Source: Rhodopirellula sp.
GTDB taxonomy: Bacteria > Planctomycetota > Planctomycetia > Pirellulales > Pirellulaceae
Length of the DNA: 64,000 bases
Direction of reading: 5' to 3'
Assembly (NCBI GenBank): GCA_002690925.1
Contig: NZGD01000279.1
Coordinates: 1-64,000, forward strand
Positions 20,245 to 29,543 of the stretch are shown piece by piece; position 1 is the stretch's first letter, and each line of letters begins with the position of its first letter. The translations under genes and the position numbers were made by a program. The notes under the pieces were generated by a model. It had not been told where the DNA came from. It did no database searches and was given only the letters and a program-made list of their open reading frames with translations.

Positions 20245-21707
20245 TGAGCGCATCAACTATTTCTGACAATGCTCCTCTTGATCCTGATGATGAATTGCTG
20301 GTCGCCTATCTCGATGGTGAGCTTCAACGACAGGAGCAATCTGATCTTGAAAATCGCCTACTGAAAAATGAGAAGTTGAGATCACGGCTTCAACAACTGC
20401 AAACAGGCTGGGACTTGCTTGAAGACCTGCCTGGCTCGTCACCTAGCATGAAACTGGTTGAATCCACTCTTGAACTGGTTGTTGCCGACATACTCAAAGA
20501 CCAGCCAGTCATTGAAAACAACCGAAAACAGTGGCAACTGCCAGTCGTTCTGCTAGTGCTCTGCAGCATCACTGGCCTAGCAGCTTACTTCGCTCAAAGC
20601 ACATTAAGATCCAATGCGTATCAGCAGGAACTCGAAGACTTGGCCCTGGCCGGGAACTTGAGCGCCTACAACTATGGCGGTGATCTCAAATTAATGCGGC
20701 AGCTATCGGCTGATAAAAATTGGGCACAAATGATCTCCGCCTCCAAAGAGATAGGAGACATCAACGTTGATAACGCCGTCGATCAACTGACCGAAGCCCC
20801 CGCCGCAGAGCGAGAAGTCGCCTTGAAGGCAATGACACTTGAGCAGATGGATCAGCTCAATTCACGCTGGGACCAATTCAACCGTCTCAATCAATCAGCC
20901 CAAAGCCGAATACGTCAGACAGCTGCAAGTATTGCTGCACAACCCGATGCAGAGCTCTTGCTCGAAACCATGCAGGTTTATGCAATCTGGCGACAAACTT
21001 TACCGACAGAATTACGTGACCAGATCGAATCAAGTGACCCGGCAAAGCGCCGGGCGGCAATCAAACAAGCGATCGACCGCACTTACTTCACTATATCAAG
21101 ACGCTCGAGCATGCGACTGGATGATGAGACCACCGATTGGATCAACTTTTCACTTGGAGTCATTCTTCAAGAAAGACTCGACAAGGGTGATGCTGTCACA
21201 AAGGCCTATTATGACGACCTACGCTCCCTCACGAATGTGTTCCGAACTGCGGAGGACGCCAAGCAGGCAACCATTGCAACCATGGTGATTGGTGCCTCAC
21301 GCTCAAAAAGCCCAACCATAACTGAGCAGAGCAAAACAGAGAGTCCCAAACGCCCCACTGCAGGTGATTCAAAACGCACCTTACCCTCATCGCAATTCTT
21401 CTCTCGCCTAGAGCGGCCATCCCCTCTTAGTCGAGAAGAACTGGACACGATCAAACTTCCGTTGCCAGACAGTGCTCTTGAAATGCTTGGTGTCGTTTCC
21501 ATGGGTAATCCACTGACAGAACTGGTAACACTGCGTGTCTGGTGTGAAGAAGCGTTAAGAAGGAAATACATGCAACGTTTCGAAGACAACTTGAGCCTTG
21601 AAGAACGCTACAACAAACTCCCATCGGAACGCAGAAATCGAATTGATCTCTTGTCTCCCGAGAATTTCCTGCGTGAAATGTCAAGGCCAAGTCGAACACC
21701 TCGCTAA
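20244..21707 (+). CDS. Membrane anti-sigma-like regulator
   Basis: A 487-residue protein. The N-terminal segment (D-E-L-L-V-A-Y-L-D-G-E-L ... L-E-N-R-L-L) resembles the anti-sigma N-terminal helical domain, though without the His-x3-Cys-x2-Cys zinc motif. One transmembrane helix lies at about 96-116. The remaining 370 residues are a helical, presumably periplasmic domain with no recognised family. An AGGAGG ribosome site seven bases before the ATG at 20244 decides the start over GTG 20241. Position directly behind an ECF sigma gene with one-base overlap strongly supports an anti-sigma role (inference); the signal it senses is unknown. Extracytoplasmic location and length suggest a large sensor domain. 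Confidence 0.75.
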   Translation: MSASTISDNAPLDPDDELLVAYLDGELQRQEQSDLENRLLKNEKLRSRLQQLQTGWDLLEDLPGSSPSMKLVESTLELVVADILKDQPVIENNRKQWQLPVVLLVLCSITGLAAYFAQSTLRSNAYQQELEDLALAGNLSAYNYGGDLKLMRQLSADKNWAQMISASKEIGDINVDNAVDQLTEAPAAEREVALKAMTLEQMDQLNSRWDQFNRLNQSAQSRIRQTAASIAAQPDAELLLETMQVYAIWRQTLPTELRDQIESSDPAKRRAAIKQAIDRTYFTISRRSSMRLDDETTDWINFSLGVILQERLDKGDAVTKAYYDDLRSLTNVFRTAEDAKQATIATMVIGASRSKSPTITEQSKTESPKRPTAGDSKRTLPSSQFFSRLERPSPLSREELDTIKLPLPDSALEMLGVVSMGNPLTELVTLRVWCEEALRRKYMQRFEDNLSLEERYNKLPSERRNRIDLLSPENFLREMSRPSRTPR

Positions 21708-21857
21708 AAGCAGAGCCTCACAGCAAGCCCACCTGCTAGTGTCCAGCTAGCGGTTAACAGCAGCCCGTTCTCAGCACTGTCTCAACTTTTTGCTTGAGAT
21801 ACACAACTCTATTTCGATCGCCGCAAGGACTTGAAAGGTTACAGAAGCGTCTTCACC

Positions 21858-22862
21858 ATGAAAGCAGCTTATATTGAAAAAACGGGTCCTTCAGATGTAA
21901 TCCAAATTGGTGAGATCCCAGCAGAATCGCCAAGCTCGGGAAAAGTTCGTATTCGCGTGCACGCGGTTTCTGTGAACCCAATCGATACTTACATCCGCAG
22001 CGGCGCTGTAGCCTCTGAAATCAACGACCGCTACATCATTGGGTGTGATGCAGCGGGCATCATTGAGTCGGTTGGAGAAGATACACAGAACTTCAAGATT
22101 GGAGATCGCGTCTGGTGTACAAATCAGGGTTTACAGGGCCGCCAAGGAACCTTCGCTGAACTCATCTGTGTTGATGAGGACTGGTGTTACCATCTTCCTG
22201 ATGAAGTCAGTTTCGAAACTGCAGCATCTTGTGCCTTGGTCGGCATGACCGCTCACTTGGGTCTATTTCGCGAAGCGAGGCTGCAAGCTGGTGAAATCGT
22301 GCTATGCATTGGAGGCACCGGAGGTGTGGGATCGATGGTCGTCCAGATGGCCAAAGCGTACGGTGCAACAGTACTGGCAACGGCAGGATCTCCGGAGAAG
22401 CATCGTCGACTGCTGGAACTGGGAGCGGACGTAGCAATCGCTTACAACCAAACCGCAATCGAAGATTCTGTTCTTCAGGCGGCACCTAAAGGGGTCAACG
22501 TATTTTGGGAAACGCGCCGAGAACCGAACTTTGACCAAGCTATTGAATTGCTTGCACCCCGTGGTCGCATGGTTCTAATGGCAGGCCGGGACGCCAAGCC
22601 AGTGTTCCCCGTTGGGCCTTTTTACGTCAAGGAATGCTCTTTACATGGTTTTGTCATGTTCAAGGCAACGGTACTTGAAATGAAAACTGCCGCCGAAGAA
22701 ATCAATCGATGGATGGCAAACGGTAAACTGCAACCCAACATCTCGCTTCAACTGCCACTGAGCCAGGCTGCCGAAGCACACCGCCAACAGGAAGCCGCCA
22801 CACTTCGCAACGAAGGGAACCTGAGTGGTAAGATTGTCCTGACACTCACAAACGAAAATTAG
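21858..22862 (+). CDS. Quinone oxidoreductase-type MDR enzyme
   Basis: A 334-residue medium-chain dehydrogenase/reductase, zinc-free quinone-oxidoreductase branch. The N-terminal GroES-like domain reads V-H-A-V-S-V-N-P-I-D-T-Y-I-R-S-G and G-C-D-A-A-G-I-I-E. The Rossmann domain has the NADPH-binding motif G-G-T-G-G-V-G-S (about 151-158). The structural-zinc Cys cluster of alcohol dehydrogenases is absent. It would reduce quinones or alpha,beta-unsaturated carbonyls with NADPH in the cytoplasm; the substrate is not predictable. ATG 21858 is preferred over the upstream codon at 21831, since the family begins M-K-A. It stands alone after the sigma/anti-sigma pair and converges with the pseudogene behind it. 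Confidence 0.88.
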   Translation: MKAAYIEKTGPSDVIQIGEIPAESPSSGKVRIRVHAVSVNPIDTYIRSGAVASEINDRYIIGCDAAGIIESVGEDTQNFKIGDRVWCTNQGLQGRQGTFAELICVDEDWCYHLPDEVSFETAASCALVGMTAHLGLFREARLQAGEIVLCIGGTGGVGSMVVQMAKAYGATVLATAGSPEKHRRLLELGADVAIAYNQTAIEDSVLQAAPKGVNVFWETRREPNFDQAIELLAPRGRMVLMAGRDAKPVFPVGPFYVKECSLHGFVMFKATVLEMKTAAEEINRWMANGKLQPNISLQLPLSQAAEAHRQQEAATLRNEGNLSGKIVLTLTNEN

Positions 22863-23101
22863 CAGTCGCGGTAATGCGAAAGGAGTGTGAAACGCGTTAC
22901 TGTGAACGCCCATGATAAAAATTCCGTAACCGGGTCCCAGTCCGCTGCCTTCTAGCAAACCTCCTGCAACACCTCACTCGAGTCCTTGTGATTTGCGAGA
23001 TTAACATGGCAGAACGCCTCCAGAGCAGGCTGGTGACGGGTCAAAGCTTCAATGATTCGGGTGTCTTGCTGTGGTGGCGGGGCGGATAATGTGAGTTGTG
23101 G
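22859..23101 (-). pseudogene. Decayed ECF sigma factor (region 2 only)
   Basis: One minus-strand frame, open from 23101, reads I-I-E-A-L-T-R-H-Q-P-A-L-E-A-F then V-L-Q-E-V-C, a TAG at 22954-22952, and then continues in the same frame K-A-A-D-W-D-P-V-T-E-F-L-S-W-A-F-T-V-T-R-F to a TAA at 22861-22859. This aligns with region 2 of the intact planctomycete-type sigma at 29544-30062 (L-T-E-C-Q-G-R-L-F ... V-V-Q-E-T-N ... F-M-P-W-A-L-A-I-A-R-F). About seven residues are lost around the TAG and region 4 is absent. No start codon remains. It is a fragment, cut by the neighbouring MDR gene, with which it overlaps by four bases. The homology is my reading by eye. Confidence 0.6.
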
Positions 23102-23453
23102 TCAAGTCAGATAGTGGGGCAAGGTTCTGAGGTCGGTCAACCCAAAAAAAGACACGCTCTTGCGAATTACGGGCTCACCCCACTCCAGCAAACCAGAGTG
23201 GAAACGCCGAAATTCAACGACGGCACTGACGTGGCTCAGAGTTGTTGGTGTAGCGTGGCGAACTGAGAGGCTGCTTGCACTTAGCGGCAGCACCGGCAAC
23301 CAGCAGATCGCCCATTTTGCCCACTAAAAAGTCAGCACAGAGACCTCCAAATCGCAAGAGCGTCAGCCGCACAGAAATATGATTGACGGCTCGGATTCAG
23401 ACAGAAGCTCCGAAGTTCACTCTCCCGCAAGGGCATGAAGCGTGGCGACGTCG
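23102..23453. other. Intergenic stretch beyond the DUF1501 operon end
   Basis: About 350 bases between the decayed sigma fragment and the stop of the DUF1501 gene. A 65-codon minus ORF (23102-23299) has Ser/Leu-rich composition without recognisable motifs. I see no supported gene, repeat or clear terminator. Confidence 0.4.
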
Positions 23454-24851
23454 TCAGGCGATCAGCTCATGGATTACTTCACCACCAAATTGTGATAACT
23501 GCTTGTAGCGGCCACCATGAAAGTAGGTCAGTTTGCTATCACTGAGTCCCAACAAATGCAACAAGGTCACATGCAAATCACGAATGGGATGAACACACTC
23601 AACGGCTTCGGCACCAATTTCATCAGTGGCACCGACGATGGTTCCTCTTTTAGTTCCACCACCCGCCATCCACATATTCATTGCATCCGCGTTATGCCCC
23701 CGCCCGAGTGAAGTAACACCACCACGATAATTATTGTCGGGCGTGCGGCCAAACTCACCTGTCCAGACGACCAACGTGTCCTCCAACAAGCCGCATCTCT
23801 TCAGGTCCTGAATCAACGCTGCAATTGGCTTATCAACACTTGCGATACGGGACGAGTGGCCGCGTTTCAAATAATCATGACTGTCCCAACCGCCTGAAAA
23901 GATCTGCACAAACCGCACACCTTTTTCAACAAGTTTTCGAGCCATCAAGCACTGACGCCCAAAGGGCTCAGTGACAGGGTTATCCAGTCCATACATTTGC
24001 CGTGTCTGCGTTGTCTCGGTTTTCAGATCCACGATATCTGGAACAGCCGTCTGCATCCGATACGCTAGTTCGTAACTTTCCATTCTGGCGGCCAGAACAT
24101 CATGCTGCTGATGATGTTCAAGATGAGCGGCATTGAGCTTAGCTAATTCATCCAGCGCTCTTCGCTGATGATCGCGAGTTCTAAAGGAAGGTGGCTGCAG
24201 ATCCAGAATAGGAGCACCTTTACTCCTCAGCCTCGTACCTTGGTAATACGCAGGTAAAAACCCATTCGACCAATTGGTTGAACCTGCTTGCGGAAGCGCC
24301 AACTCAGTCATCACAACGTAACCAGGAAGATTCTGATTCTCACTGCCCAGACCGTAGCCAACCCACGAACCAACGGATGGATCCTCCCCCAAGCGACTTC
24401 CTGTATTCATATGCAGCAACGCTTCTGGATGGTTTAGCGACTCTGCCTGACAACCACGGTAGACGCAAAGTTCATCGGCAACTTCTTTGTTTGCCAAGTG
24501 AACGAACTGATCACACATATCGATTCCCGCCTCGCCCACTTTCCGACTTTCAAAGGGGCTTCCCACATAAAACCTTTTACCTGTTGCGAGTCCCGACGTC
24601 CGCTTGGACTCGGTCACATTCAACCTGCTCAATTCGGGCTTAGGATCAAACGTATCAATGTGGCTGGGGCCACCTTCCATGAACAGCATGATCACGGCTT
24701 TTGCCCGCGCAGGGTGCATTGGCGGCTTGGGAGCGAGTGGTCCTGCAGGTGACTCCGCACGCACCTCCTGATCGAGCAGATCTGTGAGAGCCACCGCTCC
24801 CAAAGAGGCACCTAATCCATACAAAAAATCTCGACGGCTGGAATGATCCAT
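23454..24851 (-). CDS. DUF1501 Tat-exported protein
   Basis: About 465 residues. Start ATG 24851 gives M-D-H-S-S-R-R-D-F-L-Y-G-L-G, a twin-arginine leader; an ATG nine bases further upstream (24860) is equally possible, and the frame itself runs on to 25025 inside the neighbouring gene. DUF1501 hallmarks: I-M-L-F-M-E-G-G-P-S-H-I-D-T-F-D-P-K, N-H-P-E-A-L-L-H-M-N-T-G, Y-E-L-A-Y-R-M-Q, M-Y-G-L-D, E-F-G-R-T-P, and the terminal D-L-H-V-T-L-L-H-L-L-G-L. It is the last gene of the series sigma > FecR-LamG > PSD1 > DUF1501, starting 40 bases after the PSD1 stop. Exported partner of that cytochrome; enzymatic role unproven. Confidence 0.9.
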   Translation of the reverse strand: MDHSSRRDFLYGLGASLGAVALTDLLDQEVRAESPAGPLAPKPPMHPARAKAVIMLFMEGGPSHIDTFDPKPELSRLNVTESKRTSGLATGKRFYVGSPFESRKVGEAGIDMCDQFVHLANKEVADELCVYRGCQAESLNHPEALLHMNTGSRLGEDPSVGSWVGYGLGSENQNLPGYVVMTELALPQAGSTNWSNGFLPAYYQGTRLRSKGAPILDLQPPSFRTRDHQRRALDELAKLNAAHLEHHQQHDVLAARMESYELAYRMQTAVPDIVDLKTETTQTRQMYGLDNPVTEPFGRQCLMARKLVEKGVRFVQIFSGGWDSHDYLKRGHSSRIASVDKPIAALIQDLKRCGLLEDTLVVWTGEFGRTPDNNYRGGVTSLGRGHNADAMNMWMAGGGTKRGTIVGATDEIGAEAVECVHPIRDLHVTLLHLLGLSDSKLTYFHGGRYKQLSQFGGEVIHELIA

Positions 24852-24891
24852 TAAGCACATGCTTCGCATCGCGAGGAAAGTCTGGCAAAAT

Positions 24892-27744
24892 TCAGTAAAC
24901 GTAAACAAACTCGTTCGAATTGAACAATAACATCGCAAGATCAGCCAAGGCCCGGACTTCAGCTGAAACACTGGCCGACTTCGTGTCCGGCACATAATCT
25001 TCGAACACAGGCAATATCTCATCAAACGTGAACGTTTCCCCCGTAAACTCTTCGACGAGCGAACGAGTCACACTTCTCGGGTAAACCGTAGCCTCAGGTT
25101 CATGCTGCCGATGGTATATCACCATGTCCTCTACATAATCGGTTAGCGACTTCAGTTCCTGCGGATGCGGCTGCCGCCCATAAGCAAGTTCGAAAGCATT
25201 CATGATTTGCAACTTCGTTCCCGAATGTTGAGCCTGCAAGCGTTGTGCGAGTGCGATCGACCGGTCAGTCATCACATCACTGTTCATCAGTGTAAATGCT
25301 TGAGGTGACACTGCAGCCACATCACGCACCTCACAAGATTCATTAGGATTAGGCAGGTTCATGACCTCCATGAAAGGATCGGCCTGTCCTCGTACACGAT
25401 AAGCATAAATCGAGCGTCGATTACGTTCCTGGGGGGTCCGCGAGGGCTGATAAGCTGGTGCGATTGAAAACTGAATCATCCTGGGTTCCAACGCAACCTC
25501 AAGATTGATTTCAGGCATGATTGGCACGCCCCCCATTTCAGGATTCAGTTCCCCTGTCACCAACAAAATTGCATCTCGCAATTCCTCAGCGGTTAAACGT
25601 CGGGGCCTAAAACTTGCCAACAACTGCCCGGTTGGATCAACAGCTCTCAACTTTTGAGGGTCCGGGTACGTAGTAGATCGCCGATAGGTCTGAGACATCA
25701 CAATCAATCGGTGCAATGGTTTTGAGCGACCACCATTGGCAAGAAATTGCCTTGTAAGCCAATCAAGTAACTCAGGATGAGTTGGCTGATCTCCCTTTGC
25801 CCCAAAGTTATTTGCTGTTCCGACAATTCCTGCGCCGAAATGATGTTGCCAGATCCTGTTTACGAATGAGCGTGTCGACAGGGGGTTCTTCTCATCTGCA
25901 ATCCATTTTGCAAGAGCCAGGCGGCGTCCCTCAATTGCGTCGTCAATGGCGAACGGATCCTGATCAGTTCCGTCTCGCACCGGAAGCCCGCATGCACTTA
26001 GCACCCCAGGTAACACCGGATCTCCCGCAACCTGATGATCTCCACCAGTGAAGATAGTAGTGGTCGGCTTCCATCGAGTATTCCATTTTTCAGGCTTCCG
26101 CAACTTTCTTCCATTCTGATTTTGATCGGGACCATTGAAAACCGTTTGAACCATGGGTTGGTACCTTTCTTTACGACGCTCCCAAATCCATACGTCTTGC
26201 TCTCGGACCTTGAGCCGACCTTTTTCCATCTCGCTCAAACCAACGTGACGAGGTGGCTTTTGATCCTCTGGATCTTTTCTTCTCGCATTCACCCCCTTGT
26301 AAGGCAGGTCGTGCTCCTTGTACCAAGCTTTTGCCGCTGCCTCCTGCTTGTCGACCAGTGCCTGACGCTTTCCATCGGCAAATGCATGCAGCCGATCAAC
26401 CAGCTTTTGCCCATCCCGAAATCCTGCAGTGTTCTCTTCTGGCAGAAACGCTGCTGACATCTCTGCTGGCTGGGTCCCGGCCAAAGCAGCATAGAATCGG
26501 TAATAATCACGGGTTGGAATTGGATCAAACTTGTGGTCATGGCACTTACAACACCGCATGGGAATCGAAAGAAACGACTGTCCGATACTGTGCACCACAT
26601 CATCTCGATAAAGTTGCCGTGCCTCATCCTGCGGAATCATGGCTGTTCCCCACGGTCCCATCCGCAGAAAACTCGTCGCGATGATCGATTCCGTATCCCC
26701 TCGTCGGTATTCGTCGCCTGCAATCTGCTGCAGTACGAACTCTGCGAACGGCTTATCTTGATTGAACGAACGAATGACATAATCGCGATATCGCCACGCG
26801 TTAGATCGCTCATAGTCATTCGAGAAACCTGCAGTGTCGGCATAGCGAACGACGTCCAGCCAATGCTGTGCCCACCGTTCCCCATACTGAGGGCTCGCCA
26901 ACAGCCGATCAACCAAATCGCCCCATGCGATCTCGGGATCCACTTTCCACTCTCTCATGAAACGATTGACTTGCACCACTGTCGGTGGCAATCCTGTCAA
27001 ATCAAGCGTCACACGTCGAATCAGATCATGCGGCTCCGCCTGTGGTGCGGGCGCGAGCTTGGCATCGCTTAAACGAGCATTGACGAAACCATCAACCGAA
27101 TCGAAATCAAACGTTTCACGAAGTGGCTGAAACGCCCAAACATCACTTTTCTCATAACGACGATAAGTCCAAGTGTCGGAGAGCCCACCACTGGTTTTGA
27201 TCAACACACCTTCATCATTTTCAGGGACACGCTGTTCTGCTATGAGTATCTGCTGCTGCACCTTTTCATCCGGCCATGGCGCACCAGCCGCAACCCAACG
27301 CTCAACAACAGTGAGCTGCTCAGCGGTCAATCGGTCATTTTCTTTCGGTGGCATTTCCAAGCCATCCCATCTGACAGCCTGAATCAAAGTACTGCCGTCC
27401 AAATCACCTGGCATCACGCCAGGCTCCCCCGACTCGCCTCCTGCCAATAAACCAGCACGTGTACGCACATCAAATTCTCCCTTGATGTCGTCCTCTACCG
27501 CACCGTGACAGCCCAAGCACTTGGACTTCAACAACGGCAACACTTTCAAGGTAAAGTGCTTTTGCATATCAGTAGCATCACGTTTCTGATCAAGCTCATG
27601 TTCCTCATTACTCACCTGTGTCTTTGCTGGTGAAGGTTCTTCGGTCTGGGCTTGGGTCTGTCTTTCACCTAGAAAACAAACGCAATGACACCAGATCAAT
27701 GCGGCAACCACCTTAGAACACCAGTTCGGTCTCATTTGAAGCAT
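24892..27744 (-). CDS. PSCyt1-PSCyt2-PSD1 cytochrome protein
   Basis: A 950-residue exported protein with a short signal peptide (hydrophobic core about 11-26; ATG 27744 or 27735). PSCyt1 carries haem site C-L-G-C-H (76-80) and E-M-P-P-K-E-N-D. PSCyt2 (DUF1549) shows L-I-R-R-V-T-L-D-L-T-G-L-P-P and W-L-D-V-V-R-Y-A-D-T-A-G. A second haem site is C-C-K-C-H-D-H-K-F-D-P. PSD1 (DUF1553) follows: L-S-T-R-S-F-V-N-R-I-W-Q-H-H-F-G through S-P-Q-A-F-T-L-M-N-S. Unlike its two relatives in the window it has no beta-sandwich insert; instead the separate FecR-LamG gene just upstream supplies a LamG domain. Probably a periplasmic dihaem redox protein acting with the DUF1501 partner. Confidence 0.9.
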   Translation of the reverse strand: MLQMRPNWCSKVVAALIWCHCVCFLGERQTQAQTEEPSPAKTQVSNEEHELDQKRDATDMQKHFTLKVLPLLKSKCLGCHGAVEDDIKGEFDVRTRAGLLAGGESGEPGVMPGDLDGSTLIQAVRWDGLEMPPKENDRLTAEQLTVVERWVAAGAPWPDEKVQQQILIAEQRVPENDEGVLIKTSGGLSDTWTYRRYEKSDVWAFQPLRETFDFDSVDGFVNARLSDAKLAPAPQAEPHDLIRRVTLDLTGLPPTVVQVNRFMREWKVDPEIAWGDLVDRLLASPQYGERWAQHWLDVVRYADTAGFSNDYERSNAWRYRDYVIRSFNQDKPFAEFVLQQIAGDEYRRGDTESIIATSFLRMGPWGTAMIPQDEARQLYRDDVVHSIGQSFLSIPMRCCKCHDHKFDPIPTRDYYRFYAALAGTQPAEMSAAFLPEENTAGFRDGQKLVDRLHAFADGKRQALVDKQEAAAKAWYKEHDLPYKGVNARRKDPEDQKPPRHVGLSEMEKGRLKVREQDVWIWERRKERYQPMVQTVFNGPDQNQNGRKLRKPEKWNTRWKPTTTIFTGGDHQVAGDPVLPGVLSACGLPVRDGTDQDPFAIDDAIEGRRLALAKWIADEKNPLSTRSFVNRIWQHHFGAGIVGTANNFGAKGDQPTHPELLDWLTRQFLANGGRSKPLHRLIVMSQTYRRSTTYPDPQKLRAVDPTGQLLASFRPRRLTAEELRDAILLVTGELNPEMGGVPIMPEINLEVALEPRMIQFSIAPAYQPSRTPQERNRRSIYAYRVRGQADPFMEVMNLPNPNESCEVRDVAAVSPQAFTLMNSDVMTDRSIALAQRLQAQHSGTKLQIMNAFELAYGRQPHPQELKSLTDYVEDMVIYHRQHEPEATVYPRSVTRSLVEEFTGETFTFDEILPVFEDYVPDTKSASVSAEVRALADLAMLLFNSNEFVYVY

Positions 27745-27807
27745 TTTATTTTTAAGGACAATGCAGTAAAGTTCTGGACATTAACGGATGGGTTATCCCG
27801 ACGCAAA

Positions 27808-29541
27808 TCAGGGTTTGCCTTGGACGAATAGGTCACGGATTTCCTCAGGTTTCAGTGCGGCCTGAAAGAGCACAAATTCATCCATGCTGCCATTGAGGTT
27901 GCGGATCGCAAAATCAGCCTCAGGTCGAGTCGGCGATGACCAATTTCCAATGGTTGCCTTGCCCACGCAAGTTTGGTGGACAAACAACTCATCTGGTATC
28001 CGCTCTTCATTCAGTTTCTCGCCGTTGAGAAAGTGAGTGGTGGTTTTTGTTGCAACATCGTAGGTCGTGGCAAGATGCAACCATCGCCCGCTGAGGGAAG
28101 CGTCCCAGAACGGTGGTGAAAGCACTTTGTGGTGACCCTTACCTGGCCCCCCTCCCAAACGGACAGAAAAAAACAACTGGCCCGTATCCAGTATTTGCCA
28201 GTGTGGCTCACCTCGCTGGTAACTATCGGTAAGAAAGAGCGAGTTGTACCAACGATCAAGACTATCAATTTTGACCCAGCAGGCAAAAGTGAGCGATCCA
28301 AATTGCCCAGGAATATTCACACGCACCCGATCACCAGGTCTTTTGAACTCGATTCCGCTTTTTTGTGGCCAGCGTCCAGCGACACGCTTAGCACCAACAA
28401 TGGCACCATCGAGATCTCGGTTCTCCGGGACTACCGAACTCGCAATTTTCCGCTTCCAGTAGCGATCCTGTTCCATTGAATAATAGGTAATGATGCGAGG
28501 ATCTTTCCGCAGTTTCATGGAATGGTCCAGCCAACGCTGATATCGACCCTCTTTCTGATTTCGAACACGATCATCGAGCGCTTCAAGCCCGAGGAACTCA
28601 TCCGGCGTCAGCTCTGCAGGTTCAACCACCCCGCTGGCGGCATGAGTGATCGCGTTGCCCGCAGTCACAAGACGTTGTTCGCCGTTTGGCTGATGCAACT
28701 CCACTTCACCATCGAAGACTTGCACGTCAGCCTCACCTTCACTGACCGCAACGCCGAACTCAGTTCCCAGATCCACGACTCGTAGATCATCAGCATGTAT
28801 CTGAAATCCTCTAGCAGCTGGTGGCACCTGTGCCCGCAGCCGCCCCGACTCCAAGTGTGCAACCGTCGATGATTCCAGGACCAATCTTGCAGGACCTTCA
28901 AGGATCACCGTTGCTCCACAGAAGAACTCGATTTGGGCGACACCACTCTCCAATCCGACGACACCAGCAGACAAAGCATCGCCGACTGTCAAATGCTTCT
29001 CTGATTCTTTCCATGTAACATCAACCAACCGAGTTACTAGAGCGATTCCAGCCGAGGTGGCTTCCTGTTTTTCTGGCAATGCTTTAATTACTGCAGGCTG
29101 CCCCTGCTCTGCAGATTGCAAACGCGACTCAACAAGCAACCAGCGCCCCAGCACAATGCAAAACAGAATCGAGGCGGCAATGACAAGCAAAACACTCGCA
29201 TAACGACGAGGCGTCACCTCACCTGAGTCTGCCAAATCCTTCAAGACCCCAGAAACATCAGCTGTGTCCTTGTCAGCTCCGGCTGGTAGCAGCATGTCTG
29301 CCTGACTCAAAGCGAAGGGTTCAGCTTCGTTTCCTCCGTGTTCAGCGGTGGACGAAGCGATTCCAGCGTCACCATCCAACTGTAAAATCGCGCCGAACAT
29401 CTGCCTCTGGACGTATAGTTTCCGCACCTCGGGACTTGTCCGCAACAAGTCTTGAAGCTTCGTGGTTCCCGTTGCATCAAGGGTTCCGTCTTCCCAGTCA
29501 AAAAGCAGACGCTCAAATTCATCAATTTCCGGTGATGCCAA
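27808..29541 (-). CDS. FecR-type anti-sigma protein with C-terminal LamG domain
   Basis: About 577 residues. The best start is a TTG at 29541, two bases after the sigma stop, with AGGAGA inside the sigma gene's last codons; no ATG is available. The N-terminal 90 residues resemble a planctomycete anti-sigma cytoplasmic region (F-E-R-L-L-F-D-W-E-D-G-T-L). One transmembrane helix (about 125-150) follows. A FecR domain (V-E-L-E/Q-F-F-C-G-A-T-V-I-L-E-G-P-A and L-G-T-E-F-G-V-A-V) and a C-terminal LamG sandwich (F-A-C-W-V-K-I-D ... H-L-A-T-T-Y-D) lie outside the membrane. It likely senses an envelope or glycan signal and controls the adjacent sigma factor (inference). Second in the four-gene series. 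Confidence 0.87.
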   Translation of the reverse strand: MASPEIDEFERLLFDWEDGTLDATGTTKLQDLLRTSPEVRKLYVQRQMFGAILQLDGDAGIASSTAEHGGNEAEPFALSQADMLLPAGADKDTADVSGVLKDLADSGEVTPRRYASVLLVIAASILFCIVLGRWLLVESRLQSAEQGQPAVIKALPEKQEATSAGIALVTRLVDVTWKESEKHLTVGDALSAGVVGLESGVAQIEFFCGATVILEGPARLVLESSTVAHLESGRLRAQVPPAARGFQIHADDLRVVDLGTEFGVAVSEGEADVQVFDGEVELHQPNGEQRLVTAGNAITHAASGVVEPAELTPDEFLGLEALDDRVRNQKEGRYQRWLDHSMKLRKDPRIITYYSMEQDRYWKRKIASSVVPENRDLDGAIVGAKRVAGRWPQKSGIEFKRPGDRVRVNIPGQFGSLTFACWVKIDSLDRWYNSLFLTDSYQRGEPHWQILDTGQLFFSVRLGGGPGKGHHKVLSPPFWDASLSGRWLHLATTYDVATKTTTHFLNGEKLNEERIPDELFVHQTCVGKATIGNWSSPTRPEADFAIRNLNGSMDEFVLFQAALKPEEIRDLFVQGKP

Positions 29542-29543
29542 CT

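Noticed and set aside
26035-27072. Plus-strand frames antisense to the PSD1 gene at 24892-27744
   Set aside because: Shadow frames of a clear gene, with Leu/Pro/Ser/His-rich translations and no family resemblance.
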